Source: Pyrinomonadaceae bacterium
Lineage (GTDB): Bacteria; Acidobacteriota; Blastocatellia; Pyrinomonadales; Pyrinomonadaceae
Reading direction: 5' to 3'
Length of the DNA: 61,127 bases
Assembly (NCBI GenBank): GCA_014534425.1
Contig: JACVRN010000021.1
Span: 1 to 61,127 of the forward strand
The notes below the pieces were generated by a model that did no database searches, was not told the origin of the DNA, and saw only the letters and a list, made by a program, of their open reading frames with translations. Positions within the stretch are counted from its first letter, which is position 1; each line of letters opens with the position of its first letter. The position numbers and the translations under genes were made by a program. This document shows positions 24,825 to 32,159 of the stretch, in pieces.

Positions 24825-26249
24825 ATGTCTTATATTATCGGCGGTCTTGCTTTTATCTTCATACTGGGTGCGGCGGTCGTGATACACGAGTTCGGCCACT
24901 TTGCCGTCGCCAAGCTCTTGAAGATTCGCGTTGAGACGTTTTCCGTGGGCTTCGGCCCGCGACTGTTCGGGCGCAAGTGGGGCCACACGGATTATAGAGT
25001 TTCAGCCATCCCCTTGGGCGGCTATGTTAAGCTGGGCGGCGACGAATCTAACGCGCCGATTGAAGGCGAGGGCGCGAGCGACATCCCGCCCGAAGAGCAA
25101 TTCAACCTGCGCCCCAAATGGCAACGCATAGCCGTAGCCGTCGCAGGGCCGGTCATGAATATACTGACGGCGCTGGCAATTCCGCTCGGCGCTGCGATGC
25201 TCTTCGGCATTCCCGTGACGCCGACTTCGCCCGTCGTTTCGCGCATCGCGCCCGGAAGCGCAGCCGAAGCCGCAGGTCTTCAGCCCGGCGACCGCATAGT
25301 CTCTTTCAACGGCGTAGAGAATCCCACATGGGATCGCATACGCGGCGACGCGCTCGTAGTCCCAGACCAGCCGCAGCCCATTCCTATGGCGATTGAGCGA
25401 GGCGGCGCTCGGCAACAGTTGAGCATCGTCCCGAAGGTTCGCAAAGAGGGAACCGAGACGGTCGGAGACCTTGGGTTCCTGCCCGATTACGGCCTCGTCC
25501 CCGTTGTCATTGACCGCGTCTCGCAGGGCGCGGCAGCCGACCGCGCGCAATTGAAGCCCGGCGACCGGCTGCTTGCCATAGACGGCGAGCAGATTCGCAA
25601 CAGCGAGCAGGCCACGCAGTACATACGTGAGTTCAAGGGCGAGCAGTTGCGCCTGACCATTGAGCGCGACGGGCAGCAGATGGAGATAGCTTCGGGCGTT
25701 GACCGCGAGCGCGATGATAAAGGCAACGAGAGGGCCAGGCTTGGCGTCGGCCTTGTGGACGACCCGCCGCGACAGCGCGTAGGCCCCGTGGCTGCCACTA
25801 GCTACGCCGTCAACTTCAATCTGGAAATCCTGCGACTGACCGGCAAGGCTCTCTCGCAGTTCTTCACGGGCCAGCGCTCAGCGCGCAACACCATCTCCGG
25901 CCCGATTGGAATTGCGCGTGCGGCTTCTACCTCGGCCAACGAGCTTGGTTGGGGCGGTGTGTTCGGCATGCTTGGGTTCCTTTCTTTAAGCCTCGGCGTC
26001 TTTAACCTGCTGCCGATTCCCGTACTGGACGGAGGCGCTATCTTCATACTGCTCCTGGAAGCGGTGCTCGGCGTCGTAGGCATACGGCTTTCGATGGCAA
26101 TACGCGAGCGCATACAGCAGGTGGGCTTTGTGATGCTGCTCTTGCTGATGGTCTTCGTCATCTCGAACGATCTGCTGAAGGAAGCCTCCATCTGGCGCGG
26201 CGGGTCGAATAAGCCTCCGGCGCAGACAGCGCCCGCGCCGCAGAAGTAG
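24825..26249 (+). CDS. rseP: Site-2 intramembrane metalloprotease RseP
   Basis: 474 residues. Zinc motif HEFGH in VVIHEFGHFAVAKLL near residue 22, two PDZ domains (about 130-215 and 220-300, each with a GD-R loop: LQPGDRIVSFNG and LKPGDRLLAIDG), and the C-terminal LPIPVLDGG motif with the third zinc ligand. Such proteases cut anti-sigma factors in the membrane after a first periplasmic cut, controlling envelope stress. Downstream of dxr and upstream of ispG as in many bacteria. A Pro/Ala tail ends the protein. Confidence 0.95.
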   Translation: MSYIIGGLAFIFILGAAVVIHEFGHFAVAKLLKIRVETFSVGFGPRLFGRKWGHTDYRVSAIPLGGYVKLGGDESNAPIEGEGASDIPPEEQFNLRPKWQRIAVAVAGPVMNILTALAIPLGAAMLFGIPVTPTSPVVSRIAPGSAAEAAGLQPGDRIVSFNGVENPTWDRIRGDALVVPDQPQPIPMAIERGGARQQLSIVPKVRKEGTETVGDLGFLPDYGLVPVVIDRVSQGAAADRAQLKPGDRLLAIDGEQIRNSEQATQYIREFKGEQLRLTIERDGQQMEIASGVDRERDDKGNERARLGVGLVDDPPRQRVGPVAATSYAVNFNLEILRLTGKALSQFFTGQRSARNTISGPIGIARAASTSANELGWGGVFGMLGFLSLSLGVFNLLPIPVLDGGAIFILLLEAVLGVVGIRLSMAIRERIQQVGFVMLLLLMVFVISNDLLKEASIWRGGSNKPPAQTAPAPQK

Positions 26250-26281
26250 ACGCACTGCTTTAGCAGAGACGAGAAGTTTTG

Positions 26282-27394
26282 ATGATGAGAAAGTCAAAAG
26301 CTGTAAAAGTCAAAGACCTTGTGATTGGCGGCGGCGCGCCCGTTCGTGTTCAGTCCATGACGAAGACGGACACGGCGAACGTTGACGAGACGGTCGCGCA
26401 GATTGAAGAGATGGTGCGCGCCGGCTGCGAGATTGTTAGACTCGCCGTGCCGGACAAAGACGCGGCGGTCGCGCTCAAAGAGATTAGAAAGCGCGTCCCT
26501 TCAGTCCCGCTCGTCGCAGACATACACTTTCATTACAAGCTCGCGCTCCTGGCGCTGGAAGCGGGCATAGATAAGCTCAGATTGAATCCAGGCAACATAG
26601 GCTCCATAGAGCGCGTGCGGGAAGTCGTGCGCGCCACGCAGGCGCAGAAGGTTCCCATACGCATAGGCGTCAACGGCGGCTCGCTCGAAAAAGATTTGTT
26701 GAAGAAGTACGGCACGGCCACGCCCGAAGCGATGGTCGAATCCGCCATGCGCCACATACGCATTCTAGAAGACCTGGACTTCACGGACATCATCATCTCT
26801 CTCAAGGCTTCGGACGTTCACAGAACGGTTGCCGCTTATCGCCTGCTCGCAGAGAAAGTCGATTACCCGCTTCATCTGGGCGTGACGGAAGCTGGCACGG
26901 CCTTTTCGGGCACCATCAAATCCGCAATCGGCCTGGGCATTCTTCTGCACGAAGGCATAGGCGACACGATTCGCGTCTCTCTGGCTGCGGAGCCGCAGGA
27001 AGAGGTGCGCGTAGGTTGGGAGATTCTGAAATCCCTTGAGCTTCGCAAGCGAGGCGTGACGGTCGTCGCCTGTCCCACCTGCGGGCGCTTGGACGTTGAC
27101 GACTTCGTCGGAATCGTGACGGAGATTGAGCGCCGCCTGGCTCACATAGAAGAGCCGCTTCATCTCTCCATCATGGGTTGCGCCGTCAACGGCCCTGGCG
27201 AAGCCCACGATTCACAACTCGGCATCACCTTCGGTCGCAACGTAGGCATGATTTACAAGAATGGCGTGCCCATGCGTAAAGTCGCGGGCGCGGACATCGT
27301 GGAGGCTTTCGTCAGAGAGACCGAGAAGCTGCTCGAAGAAGGCGCTGCCGCGAAAGAAAAGAAAGAGAACACGGAGCTTGTGTCTATCACATAA
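26282..27394 (+). CDS. ispG: (E)-4-hydroxy-3-methylbut-2-enyl-diphosphate synthase
   Basis: 370-residue iron-sulfur enzyme of the MEP pathway. TIM-barrel start PVRVQSMTKTDTANV, KLRLNPGNIG, and the [4Fe-4S] cysteines in VACPTCGRLDVD and IMGCAVNGPGEA. ATG at 26282 or 26285 is possible, with a GAGACGAGAAG stretch before them. With dxr it supplies precursors for UppS. A strong hairpin 18 bases after the stop ends the cluster. Confidence 0.95.
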   Translation: MMRKSKAVKVKDLVIGGGAPVRVQSMTKTDTANVDETVAQIEEMVRAGCEIVRLAVPDKDAAVALKEIRKRVPSVPLVADIHFHYKLALLALEAGIDKLRLNPGNIGSIERVREVVRATQAQKVPIRIGVNGGSLEKDLLKKYGTATPEAMVESAMRHIRILEDLDFTDIIISLKASDVHRTVAAYRLLAEKVDYPLHLGVTEAGTAFSGTIKSAIGLGILLHEGIGDTIRVSLAAEPQEEVRVGWEILKSLELRKRGVTVVACPTCGRLDVDDFVGIVTEIERRLAHIEEPLHLSIMGCAVNGPGEAHDSQLGITFGRNVGMIYKNGVPMRKVAGADIVEAFVRETEKLLEEGAAAKEKKENTELVSIT

Positions 27395-27412
27395 AGCTTA
27401 AAGAAGAGTTTG

Positions 27413-27462
27413 CTCAAAAGTAAAAGGCTGCTTTCAATCGAAAGCAGCCTTTTACTTTTGAG
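27413..27462. terminator. Bidirectional 23-bp perfect hairpin terminator
   Basis: Arms 27413-27435 and 27440-27462 are perfectly complementary with loop AATC. An A-rich side and a T-rich side (CTTTTACTTTTG) suit termination from both ispG (+) and the convergent DUF2752 gene (-). It is a simple hairpin without the tandem-unit structure of the repeats elsewhere. Confidence 0.8.
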
Positions 27463-27482
27463 CGAGAATCCTTTTTTACCTC

Positions 27483-27941
27483 TCACGGCGAGAGAAGCGT
27501 CAGGGGATAGACGGGGATGTTTCTCAGTATCCAGAAGGCTATCACCGCCCAGAAGAGCGCCCTGATGTACACGGCTTTGACGAAGGGCTTCGGCAGCCCT
27601 CGACCGCGCGCGGCTACGAGCGCGTAAGAGACGAAGGCGTAAGCCATGACTGGAAGCGAGAGCACCATCAGCGCGTTGTAGTTCAAGGCCGTCAGGATGT
27701 GGCCGTGCGTTAGTTGGTGCAAGCCGCGCGTCGTTCCGCAGCCTGGACAGTTGAGTCCGGTCAGGGAATGAAACGGGCACGAGATGTAAAACCCTTCGCC
27801 CGGCGTGGCCGGATTGAAGAGCCGCACGTACAGTAGAACCGCAATCGTAGACAAGACTACGCCCAGGGCAAAGAGGCGCTCGCGCAAAGACGCCGTCAGG
27901 GGCTTGCGTTCTTCAAGATATAAGGTGTCAATCGCCTGCAT
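27483..27941 (-). CDS. DUF2752 membrane protein
   Basis: 152 residues with four hydrophobic stretches and the defining DUF2752 segment CPFHSLTGLNCPGCGTTRG followed by HQLTHG and LNYNALM. Cysteines in the CPGCGTTR motif suggest metal or disulfide chemistry, but no function is established. Minus strand, 69 bases downstream of the receiver-ATPase gene; the gap contains the AAAGTCTCAAGTC-type arm. Confidence 0.85.
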   Translation of the reverse strand: MQAIDTLYLEERKPLTASLRERLFALGVVLSTIAVLLYVRLFNPATPGEGFYISCPFHSLTGLNCPGCGTTRGLHQLTHGHILTALNYNALMVLSLPVMAYAFVSYALVAARGRGLPKPFVKAVYIRALFWAVIAFWILRNIPVYPLTLLSP

Positions 27942-27966
27942 AAGAATAAAATAATGCCATTAAGAA

Positions 27967-28012
27967 GGCCAAAGTCTCAAGTCAAAGCCTCTTTTCTTTG
28001 ACCCGCGACTTC
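27967..28012. repeat. AAAGTCTCAAGTCAAAG hairpin
   Basis: AAAGTCTCAAGTCAAAG at 27969-27985 pairs imperfectly with CTTTGACCCGCGACTT at 27996-28011. The right arm touches the stop of the receiver-ATPase gene. Same family as 60606-60650. Confidence 0.55.
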
Positions 28013-28880
28013 AAGCTTGTTTGCTTTCTCCGTCTAGATATTTAATCAGCACGACTTCGTTGTGGCGCTCGTTGTAAATCATTTCGTCCACCATGTCGCG
28101 TGCTATGAGAATGCCGAAACCGCCGGGACGTATGCCCTGGTCTTCACGCGCCCGCTCGTGCAGCATGGGGTCGCCCTCCGGGTTGAGAAAGGCTGCGATA
28201 GGCCCCGAAGGTTGGTAAAGGGATTCTATGCTGAAGCCTTCGCCTGGGTCTTTGATGCGATAGAGAATCATGCGGGGCGAGCGCAGGTAGCCGACTTCTA
28301 CGAACTGCGTCGGGTCGTTTTTGCCGCCGTACTCTATGGCGTTGCGGAGCATCTCGCGGAAGGCGTAGGTGACGCTCTCACGGGTTATGCGCGGCAAGTC
28401 CGTCTTGAGTTGCGACATCAAACGGTCTAGCGGCTCAATCGCCGCAGGGTCACAAGGGACGCGTAGCTCAATCCACTCGGGCCGCGCCGACAGCACCTCA
28501 ATGTTTATCTTCTCCGGCTCAAGGCGGAACGCGTTCTCGACTACGGAAAGAAGTTGGTTAACGTCGAAGGGCTTCGCCAGAAAGTCCGATGCCTGGTCGC
28601 GCATGGCGCTGATGGCCGCCTCAGGCGTGGAGAGCGCCGTCATGATGATGACGCGCAAATCTTTGTTGTATTCGCGCAGGCGCGAGAGCATCTCAAGGCC
28701 GTCCATCTTCGGCATCATGACATCCAGAAGCGCAAGGTCAATCGGGTGCTTTTCAATCATCTCCAAGCCCTCGAAAGCATCCCGCGCATCCATGACTTCG
28801 TAGCCCTCCTTCCTCAGAGCGAAGCCAATCAGATTATGAAGCTCCGGGTCGTCGTCCACCACCAGAATAGTCTTTGCCAT
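28011..28880 (-). CDS. Receiver domain fused to an RsbW-like HATPase
   Basis: 289 residues. Residues 1-120 are a receiver: VVDDDPELH, phosphoacceptor Asp in LALLDVMMPKMDG, and K in FLAKPFD. Residues about 140-285 form a HATPase_c of the anti-sigma/RsbW type, with N-box FREMLRNAIEYGG, G1 DPGEGF and G2 GGFGILIA, and no HisKA helix. Such a protein would act in partner switching rather than classical phosphotransfer; partner genes are not in this window. ATG 28880 is chosen because AAGGAGA (28898-28892) precedes it; another ATG at 28907 overlaps the holB stop. Confidence 0.85.
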   Translation of the reverse strand: MAKTILVVDDDPELHNLIGFALRKEGYEVMDARDAFEGLEMIEKHPIDLALLDVMMPKMDGLEMLSRLREYNKDLRVIIMTALSTPEAAISAMRDQASDFLAKPFDVNQLLSVVENAFRLEPEKINIEVLSARPEWIELRVPCDPAAIEPLDRLMSQLKTDLPRITRESVTYAFREMLRNAIEYGGKNDPTQFVEVGYLRSPRMILYRIKDPGEGFSIESLYQPSGPIAAFLNPEGDPMLHERAREDQGIRPGGFGILIARDMVDEMIYNERHNEVVLIKYLDGESKQA

Positions 28881-28903
28881 ATCGGTCGGGTTCTCCTTGC
28901 TTT

Positions 28904-29940
28904 TCATTCTTCCGCCATCGAGAGAAAGAGCGCGTCGGTCGCAACCTTGCGGTTGACGTTGACTGCCAGTTGACCTCGAAGGGTCTCAATCTCCGTAATC
29001 CAGCGCGCGGCGCGGCTTGAGGAAACACGCTCGCTTATCTTTTTAAGCTCGGCGTCCACGTCCTGGTTAACAATCCGCTCCGGCGGCGCGCCCAGGCCCA
29101 TAGCCCACACGTCATGCACTAGCATCTCAAGCACGTCCAGTCGAGGCTCGTACTCTTCCTTGCGCTTGGCGTCGTTCATCTCTTCCGAGATGCGAAGCAG
29201 ACGCGCGCGGTCTCCAGAGAGCGCCAGCGCCGAAAGAACCTCAAGCATCGCATCGCGCTGCTCTTGAAAGGAAGCGAGGTCTGTTGAAAGAGCGCGCCCG
29301 AGGCTTCCGCGCGCGATGTGCGCCAGAAGATTCGCCTCGCGCCGAGGCATGCGACGCGCGCCTGTCAGGTGCTTTTCCATCTCTTCCACGCGAAGCGGGG
29401 CGAAGCGAATAATCTGGCAGCGAGAGCGAATCGTAGACAGGATGGCTGCGGGGCGCGAAGTCAGCAGCACAAGATGCGTCGTAGCGGGCGGCTCTTCCAG
29501 GGTCTTCAAGAGCGCGTTGGCCGAAGGCTCGTTGAGTTTGTCGGCTTCCTCTATGAGAAAGAAGCGTGCGCGGCCTTCGTAGGGACGAAAGTTTGCCTCG
29601 CGCTCTATCTCGCGCATCTGGGCGACGAGCAGGAAACGGCCAGCCGGTCGCACAAGCCCACGTCCGGGTGCTCGCTCCAGATAATCTTCTTATTGGCGTC
29701 CGCATCATCGGATGGCGGAAACTGAAAACGCTCTATGCGCTGGCAAGGCGCGCACGCGTCGCAGGCTTCAAATCCCTTCGGCTCGCGGCAATTCATGGCC
29801 TTCGCCATCTCAAGCGCGAATAGTCGCTTGCCGACCCCGTCCTCGCCCACAAACAGAAGCGACCCCGGCACACGCCCGCGCTCAAGCATGCGCCGCAAGA
29901 CCTCCTTCACCCGCTCATTACCCGCCAGCTTGTCGAACAT
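28904..29940 (-). pseudogene. holB: DNA polymerase III delta' subunit, interrupted by one-base frameshift
   Basis: Two overlapping reading frames together spell a complete clamp-loader delta' subunit. The N-terminal part (29940 down to 29653) has LLFVGEDGVGKRLFALEMA (P loop), a CDACAPCQRI zinc-type cluster and EHPDVGL. The C-terminal part in the -1 frame (29653 to 28904) resumes with VRPAGRF, then IEEADKLNEPSANALLKTLEEP and SRCQIIRF. The normal HPDV-LV-P-G order is recovered by a one-base insertion, or a -1 shift, at 29653-29655. The total length of 1037 bases is one short of a multiple of three. The gene is essential, so a sequencing error is likeliest. ATG at 29940 lies seven bases after the tmk stop. 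Confidence 0.85.
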
Positions 29941-29945
29941 AAAAA

Positions 29946-29962
29946 TCTCAGGACTCTCTGGA
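29946..29962. repeat. GAGAGTCCA repeat arm at tmk 3' end
   Basis: AAGTCCAGAGAGTCCTGAG on the minus strand contains the same 9-mer units as 7595-7689. It encodes the last residues of Tmk (KSRES) and the stop codon, and lies directly before the holB start, so it is a repeat inside coding DNA. Confidence 0.6.
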
Positions 29963-30589
29963 CTTGATGAATCGCATGACAACGTCCATCGTGCGCGTGT
30001 GGGTTTCGTCAATCGAGCCGCTTGCATCTATGATGCGGACGCGGTCGGGTTCCTGGCGCGCTATCTCAAGATAGGCGTTGCGGACGCGCGTGTGAAAGGC
30101 TGCATCCTCAGAATCCAGCCGGTCTCCTTTGTGGCCGTCGTGCATGCGGCGGCGCGCACGCGCCACGCATTCCGCCACGGAGAGGTCAAAGATGAGCGTC
30201 AAATCCGGCTTGAGTCCGGCGGTCGCAAGCTCTATGACTTCAGCTATCAACTCTTTTGAGAATCCTCTGCCCGCTCCCTGGTAAGCGCGCGTGGCGTCCG
30301 CGTAGCGGTCGGAGAGAACTATGTGATTGGAGTCGATGGCGGGTCTCAAGAGCGTGCGGACATGTTGGGCGCGGTCGGCTGCGAAGAGCAGAAGCTCTGC
30401 GAGCGGGTCTACCTGTTCGTGCAGGTCTAGGATGGCCGCGCGCAGGCGTTTGCCGAAGGGAGTGCCGCCAGGCTCGCGCGTGGCTACAACTTCCAAACCG
30501 CGCAGGCGCAGGGCGCTCGCCAGCATACGCATCTGCGTGGATTTGCCGCTCCCGTCAATCCCTTCGAAGGTGATAAATAGGCCAGCCAC
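29948..30589 (-). CDS. tmk: Thymidylate kinase
   Basis: 213-residue enzyme phosphorylating dTMP to dTDP. P loop FEGIDGSGKSTQ at residue 8, the DR motif in VLSDRYADATRAYQG, and the lid region with RARRRMHDG. It lies directly upstream of holB, an arrangement common in bacteria. The C-terminal KSRES is encoded by a dispersed repeat. No Shine-Dalgarno of strength is seen before the ATG. Confidence 0.95.
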   Translation of the reverse strand: MAGLFITFEGIDGSGKSTQMRMLASALRLRGLEVVATREPGGTPFGKRLRAAILDLHEQVDPLAELLLFAADRAQHVRTLLRPAIDSNHIVLSDRYADATRAYQGAGRGFSKELIAEVIELATAGLKPDLTLIFDLSVAECVARARRRMHDGHKGDRLDSEDAAFHTRVRNAYLEIARQEPDRVRIIDASGSIDETHTRTMDVVMRFIKSRES

Positions 30590-30634
30590 ACTCTTATCTT
30601 AAGTCTAAAGGTTGAAGTTTCAGAAAGAAGAGCT

Positions 30635-30958
30635 TCAGGATTCGGAAGGACTCTGCGCGTCGCCCGACTGCAAATCCCCGGAAGACGCGGGCGGCTGTGT
30701 CGAGCGCATCTCGCCGGATGCGCGGCGCGCGTGCGAGATGGTCGAGATGGCGTGCTTGAAAATAAGCTGCTCCTGCGCGCCCGTCTCCAGCAGCACCGAG
30801 AATTTGTCGAAGCTCTTGATGCGTCCCGTCAATTTCGCGCCGTGCATGAGATAGATGGTGACATTGCTTCGCTCGCGGCGCGCTGTGTTCAGAAACGCGT
30901 CCTGTATGTTCTGAGGTGTCGGCTTCGAGTCCAACCCAAGTCCTCCGGTCGGGTTCAT
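30635..30958 (-). CDS. hfq: RNA chaperone Hfq
   Basis: 107 residues. The Sm core is clear: [13 protein letters not shown] with the basic rim [26 protein letters not shown], and the Sm2 motif FKHAISTI. The C-terminus is a short Ser/Pro-rich tail. It follows miaA on the same strand as in proteobacteria, which is informative because hfq is not universal in other phyla. ATG 30958 gives [16 protein letters not shown]; an ATG at 31033 overlapping the miaA end would add 25 residues and may serve translational coupling. Hfq promotes small RNA pairing and tail binding of mRNAs. Confidence 0.93.
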   Translation of the reverse strand: MNPTGGLGLDSKPTPQNIQDAFLNTARRERSNVTIYLMHGAKLTGRIKSFDKFSVLLETGAQEQLIFKHAISTISHARRASGEMRSTQPPASSGDLQSGDAQSPSES

Positions 30959-31022
30959 CTGTTTGCAACGGAAAACTGCGGTTCGGGAAGAGTACACCAC
31001 GCAATGGAGCGAAAGCAAACCC

Positions 31023-31979
31023 TCAGTCAACATTCAATAATTCCTCAACACGCGCGGCAACTTTCGCTTCAGTTTCCGGCTCGTCTCCGAAGCCTGTGAA
31101 CCACTCCACGCCCGCCTCTCGCCGGAACCAAGTTAGCTGCCGCTTGGCATAATGGCGCACGTCCATGCTCGTCTGCTCAAGGGCGCTCGCAAACGTGCGC
31201 TCTCCTCGAAGATACTCTACGACTCTGCGATAGCCGTGCGCTCCGAGCGCGGTCGAAGCGGGCGGCGCGCCGCGAGCTAAAAGCGCTCGAACCTCTTCCA
31301 TTAGCCCGGCCCTGAAATGAGCCTCAGTCCTTTCGTTGATGCGGCGGTAAAGCTCCGCGCGCGGCGGCGCGAGCGCAAGGACTCGCAGGCGAGAGGCCGC
31401 AGGCGGCGGTGCAGGCCTTGCCGTCAATCTTTGCGACAACAGCACGCCCGTCTGAAAGCGAACCTCAAGTGCGCGCTGCACCCTGGGCCAATCGTTGGGG
31501 AAAAGCTTCTGCGCCGAATCGGGGTCAACGCGGGCGAGCATTTTGTGAAGATGCGCCGCCCCGCGTCTTTCACGAATCGAAGTCAGGCGCTCACGAAGCG
31601 AAGCATCCGTCGGCTGGCTCTGGAAAAAAGGCTCTCTCAGCGCGCGAAGATAAAAGCCGGTGCCTCCGACTATGAAGGCCAGCCGTCCTCTTGCTTCTAT
31701 CTCATCAATCTTGGCGGCGGCATCGCGCGCCCAGTCGCCCGCAGTGTAGTTGATTTCCAGTGGCACGAAATCAATCAGGTGATGCGGCACGCCTCGCCGC
31801 TCTTCAAAGGGAACCTTGGCCGTGGCAATCTCTATCTCTCTGTAGACCTGCACGGAGTCGCAGTTGATAATCTCGCCGCCGAACCGCAGCGCAAGATGAA
31901 TCCCCAACTCGCTCTTACCCGAAGCGGTCGGCCCCACAATGGCTATGACCGGTTTTTGAGATGCGCCTTTAATCGTCAC
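31023..31979 (-). CDS. miaA: tRNA dimethylallyltransferase
   Basis: 318-residue enzyme adding the isopentenyl group to A37 of tRNAs reading UNN codons. P loop [27 protein letters not shown], and [13 protein letters not shown]. The start is GTG 31979. The DMAPP substrate comes from the MEP pathway encoded by dxr and ispG nearby. Ends at hfq; preceded by a 28-residue membrane peptide gene ten bases away. Confidence 0.94.
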   Translation of the reverse strand: MTIKGASQKPVIAIVGPTASGKSELGIHLALRFGGEIINCDSVQVYREIEIATAKVPFEERRGVPHHLIDFVPLEINYTAGDWARDAAAKIDEIEARGRLAFIVGGTGFYLRALREPFFQSQPTDASLRERLTSIRERRGAAHLHKMLARVDPDSAQKLFPNDWPRVQRALEVRFQTGVLLSQRLTARPAPPPAASRLRVLALAPPRAELYRRINERTEAHFRAGLMEEVRALLARGAPPASTALGAHGYRRVVEYLRGERTFASALEQTSMDVRHYAKRQLTWFRREAGVEWFTGFGDEPETEAKVAARVEELLNVD

Positions 31980-31988
31980 AGGTGAGAA

Positions 31989-32075
31989 TTAATAGACCAG
32001 ACGAAGCGCGATTATCAACCAGATAAACGCCAGAAGCAGAAGTGCGCCGGTGATTTGCCCGCGAGAGAAACGCAT
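31989..32075 (-). CDS. 28-residue single-span membrane peptide
   Basis: ATG at 32075 opens a 28-codon reading frame ending TAA at 31989: a basic start (MRFSRGQ), then about 18 hydrophobic residues (GALLLLAFIWLIIALRLVY). The positive-inside N-terminus and unbroken helix suggest a real small membrane protein. It lies ten bases ahead of miaA in the same direction, so it would be its operon leader. No strong Shine-Dalgarno is seen. Recognition as a gene rests on composition and position only. Confidence 0.5.
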   Translation of the reverse strand: MRFSRGQITGALLLLAFIWLIIALRLVY

Positions 32076-32087
32076 AGAGTCTCAATT

Positions 32088-32158
32088 CAGGAAATTGATT
32101 CATTGATTCATTTAATCATTGAATCAATGAACCGATGTATCAATGATTAAATTTCCTG
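32088..32158. repeat. ATTGATTC octamer hairpin with AGGAAATT ends
   Basis: Outer arms CAGGAAATT (32088-32096) and AATTTCCTG (32150-32158) enclose ATTGATTC units on the left and GAATCAAT units on the right. It abuts the stop of the kinase-SBP gene. Same octamer family as 18701-18752, 36800-36892 and 58121-58240. Confidence 0.85.
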
Positions 32159-32159
32159 C

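Noticed and set aside
29640-29660. Programmed -1 frameshift in holB
   Set aside because: No X-XXY-YYZ slippery heptamer and no obvious downstream structure were found. A sequence error is simpler, although not proved.
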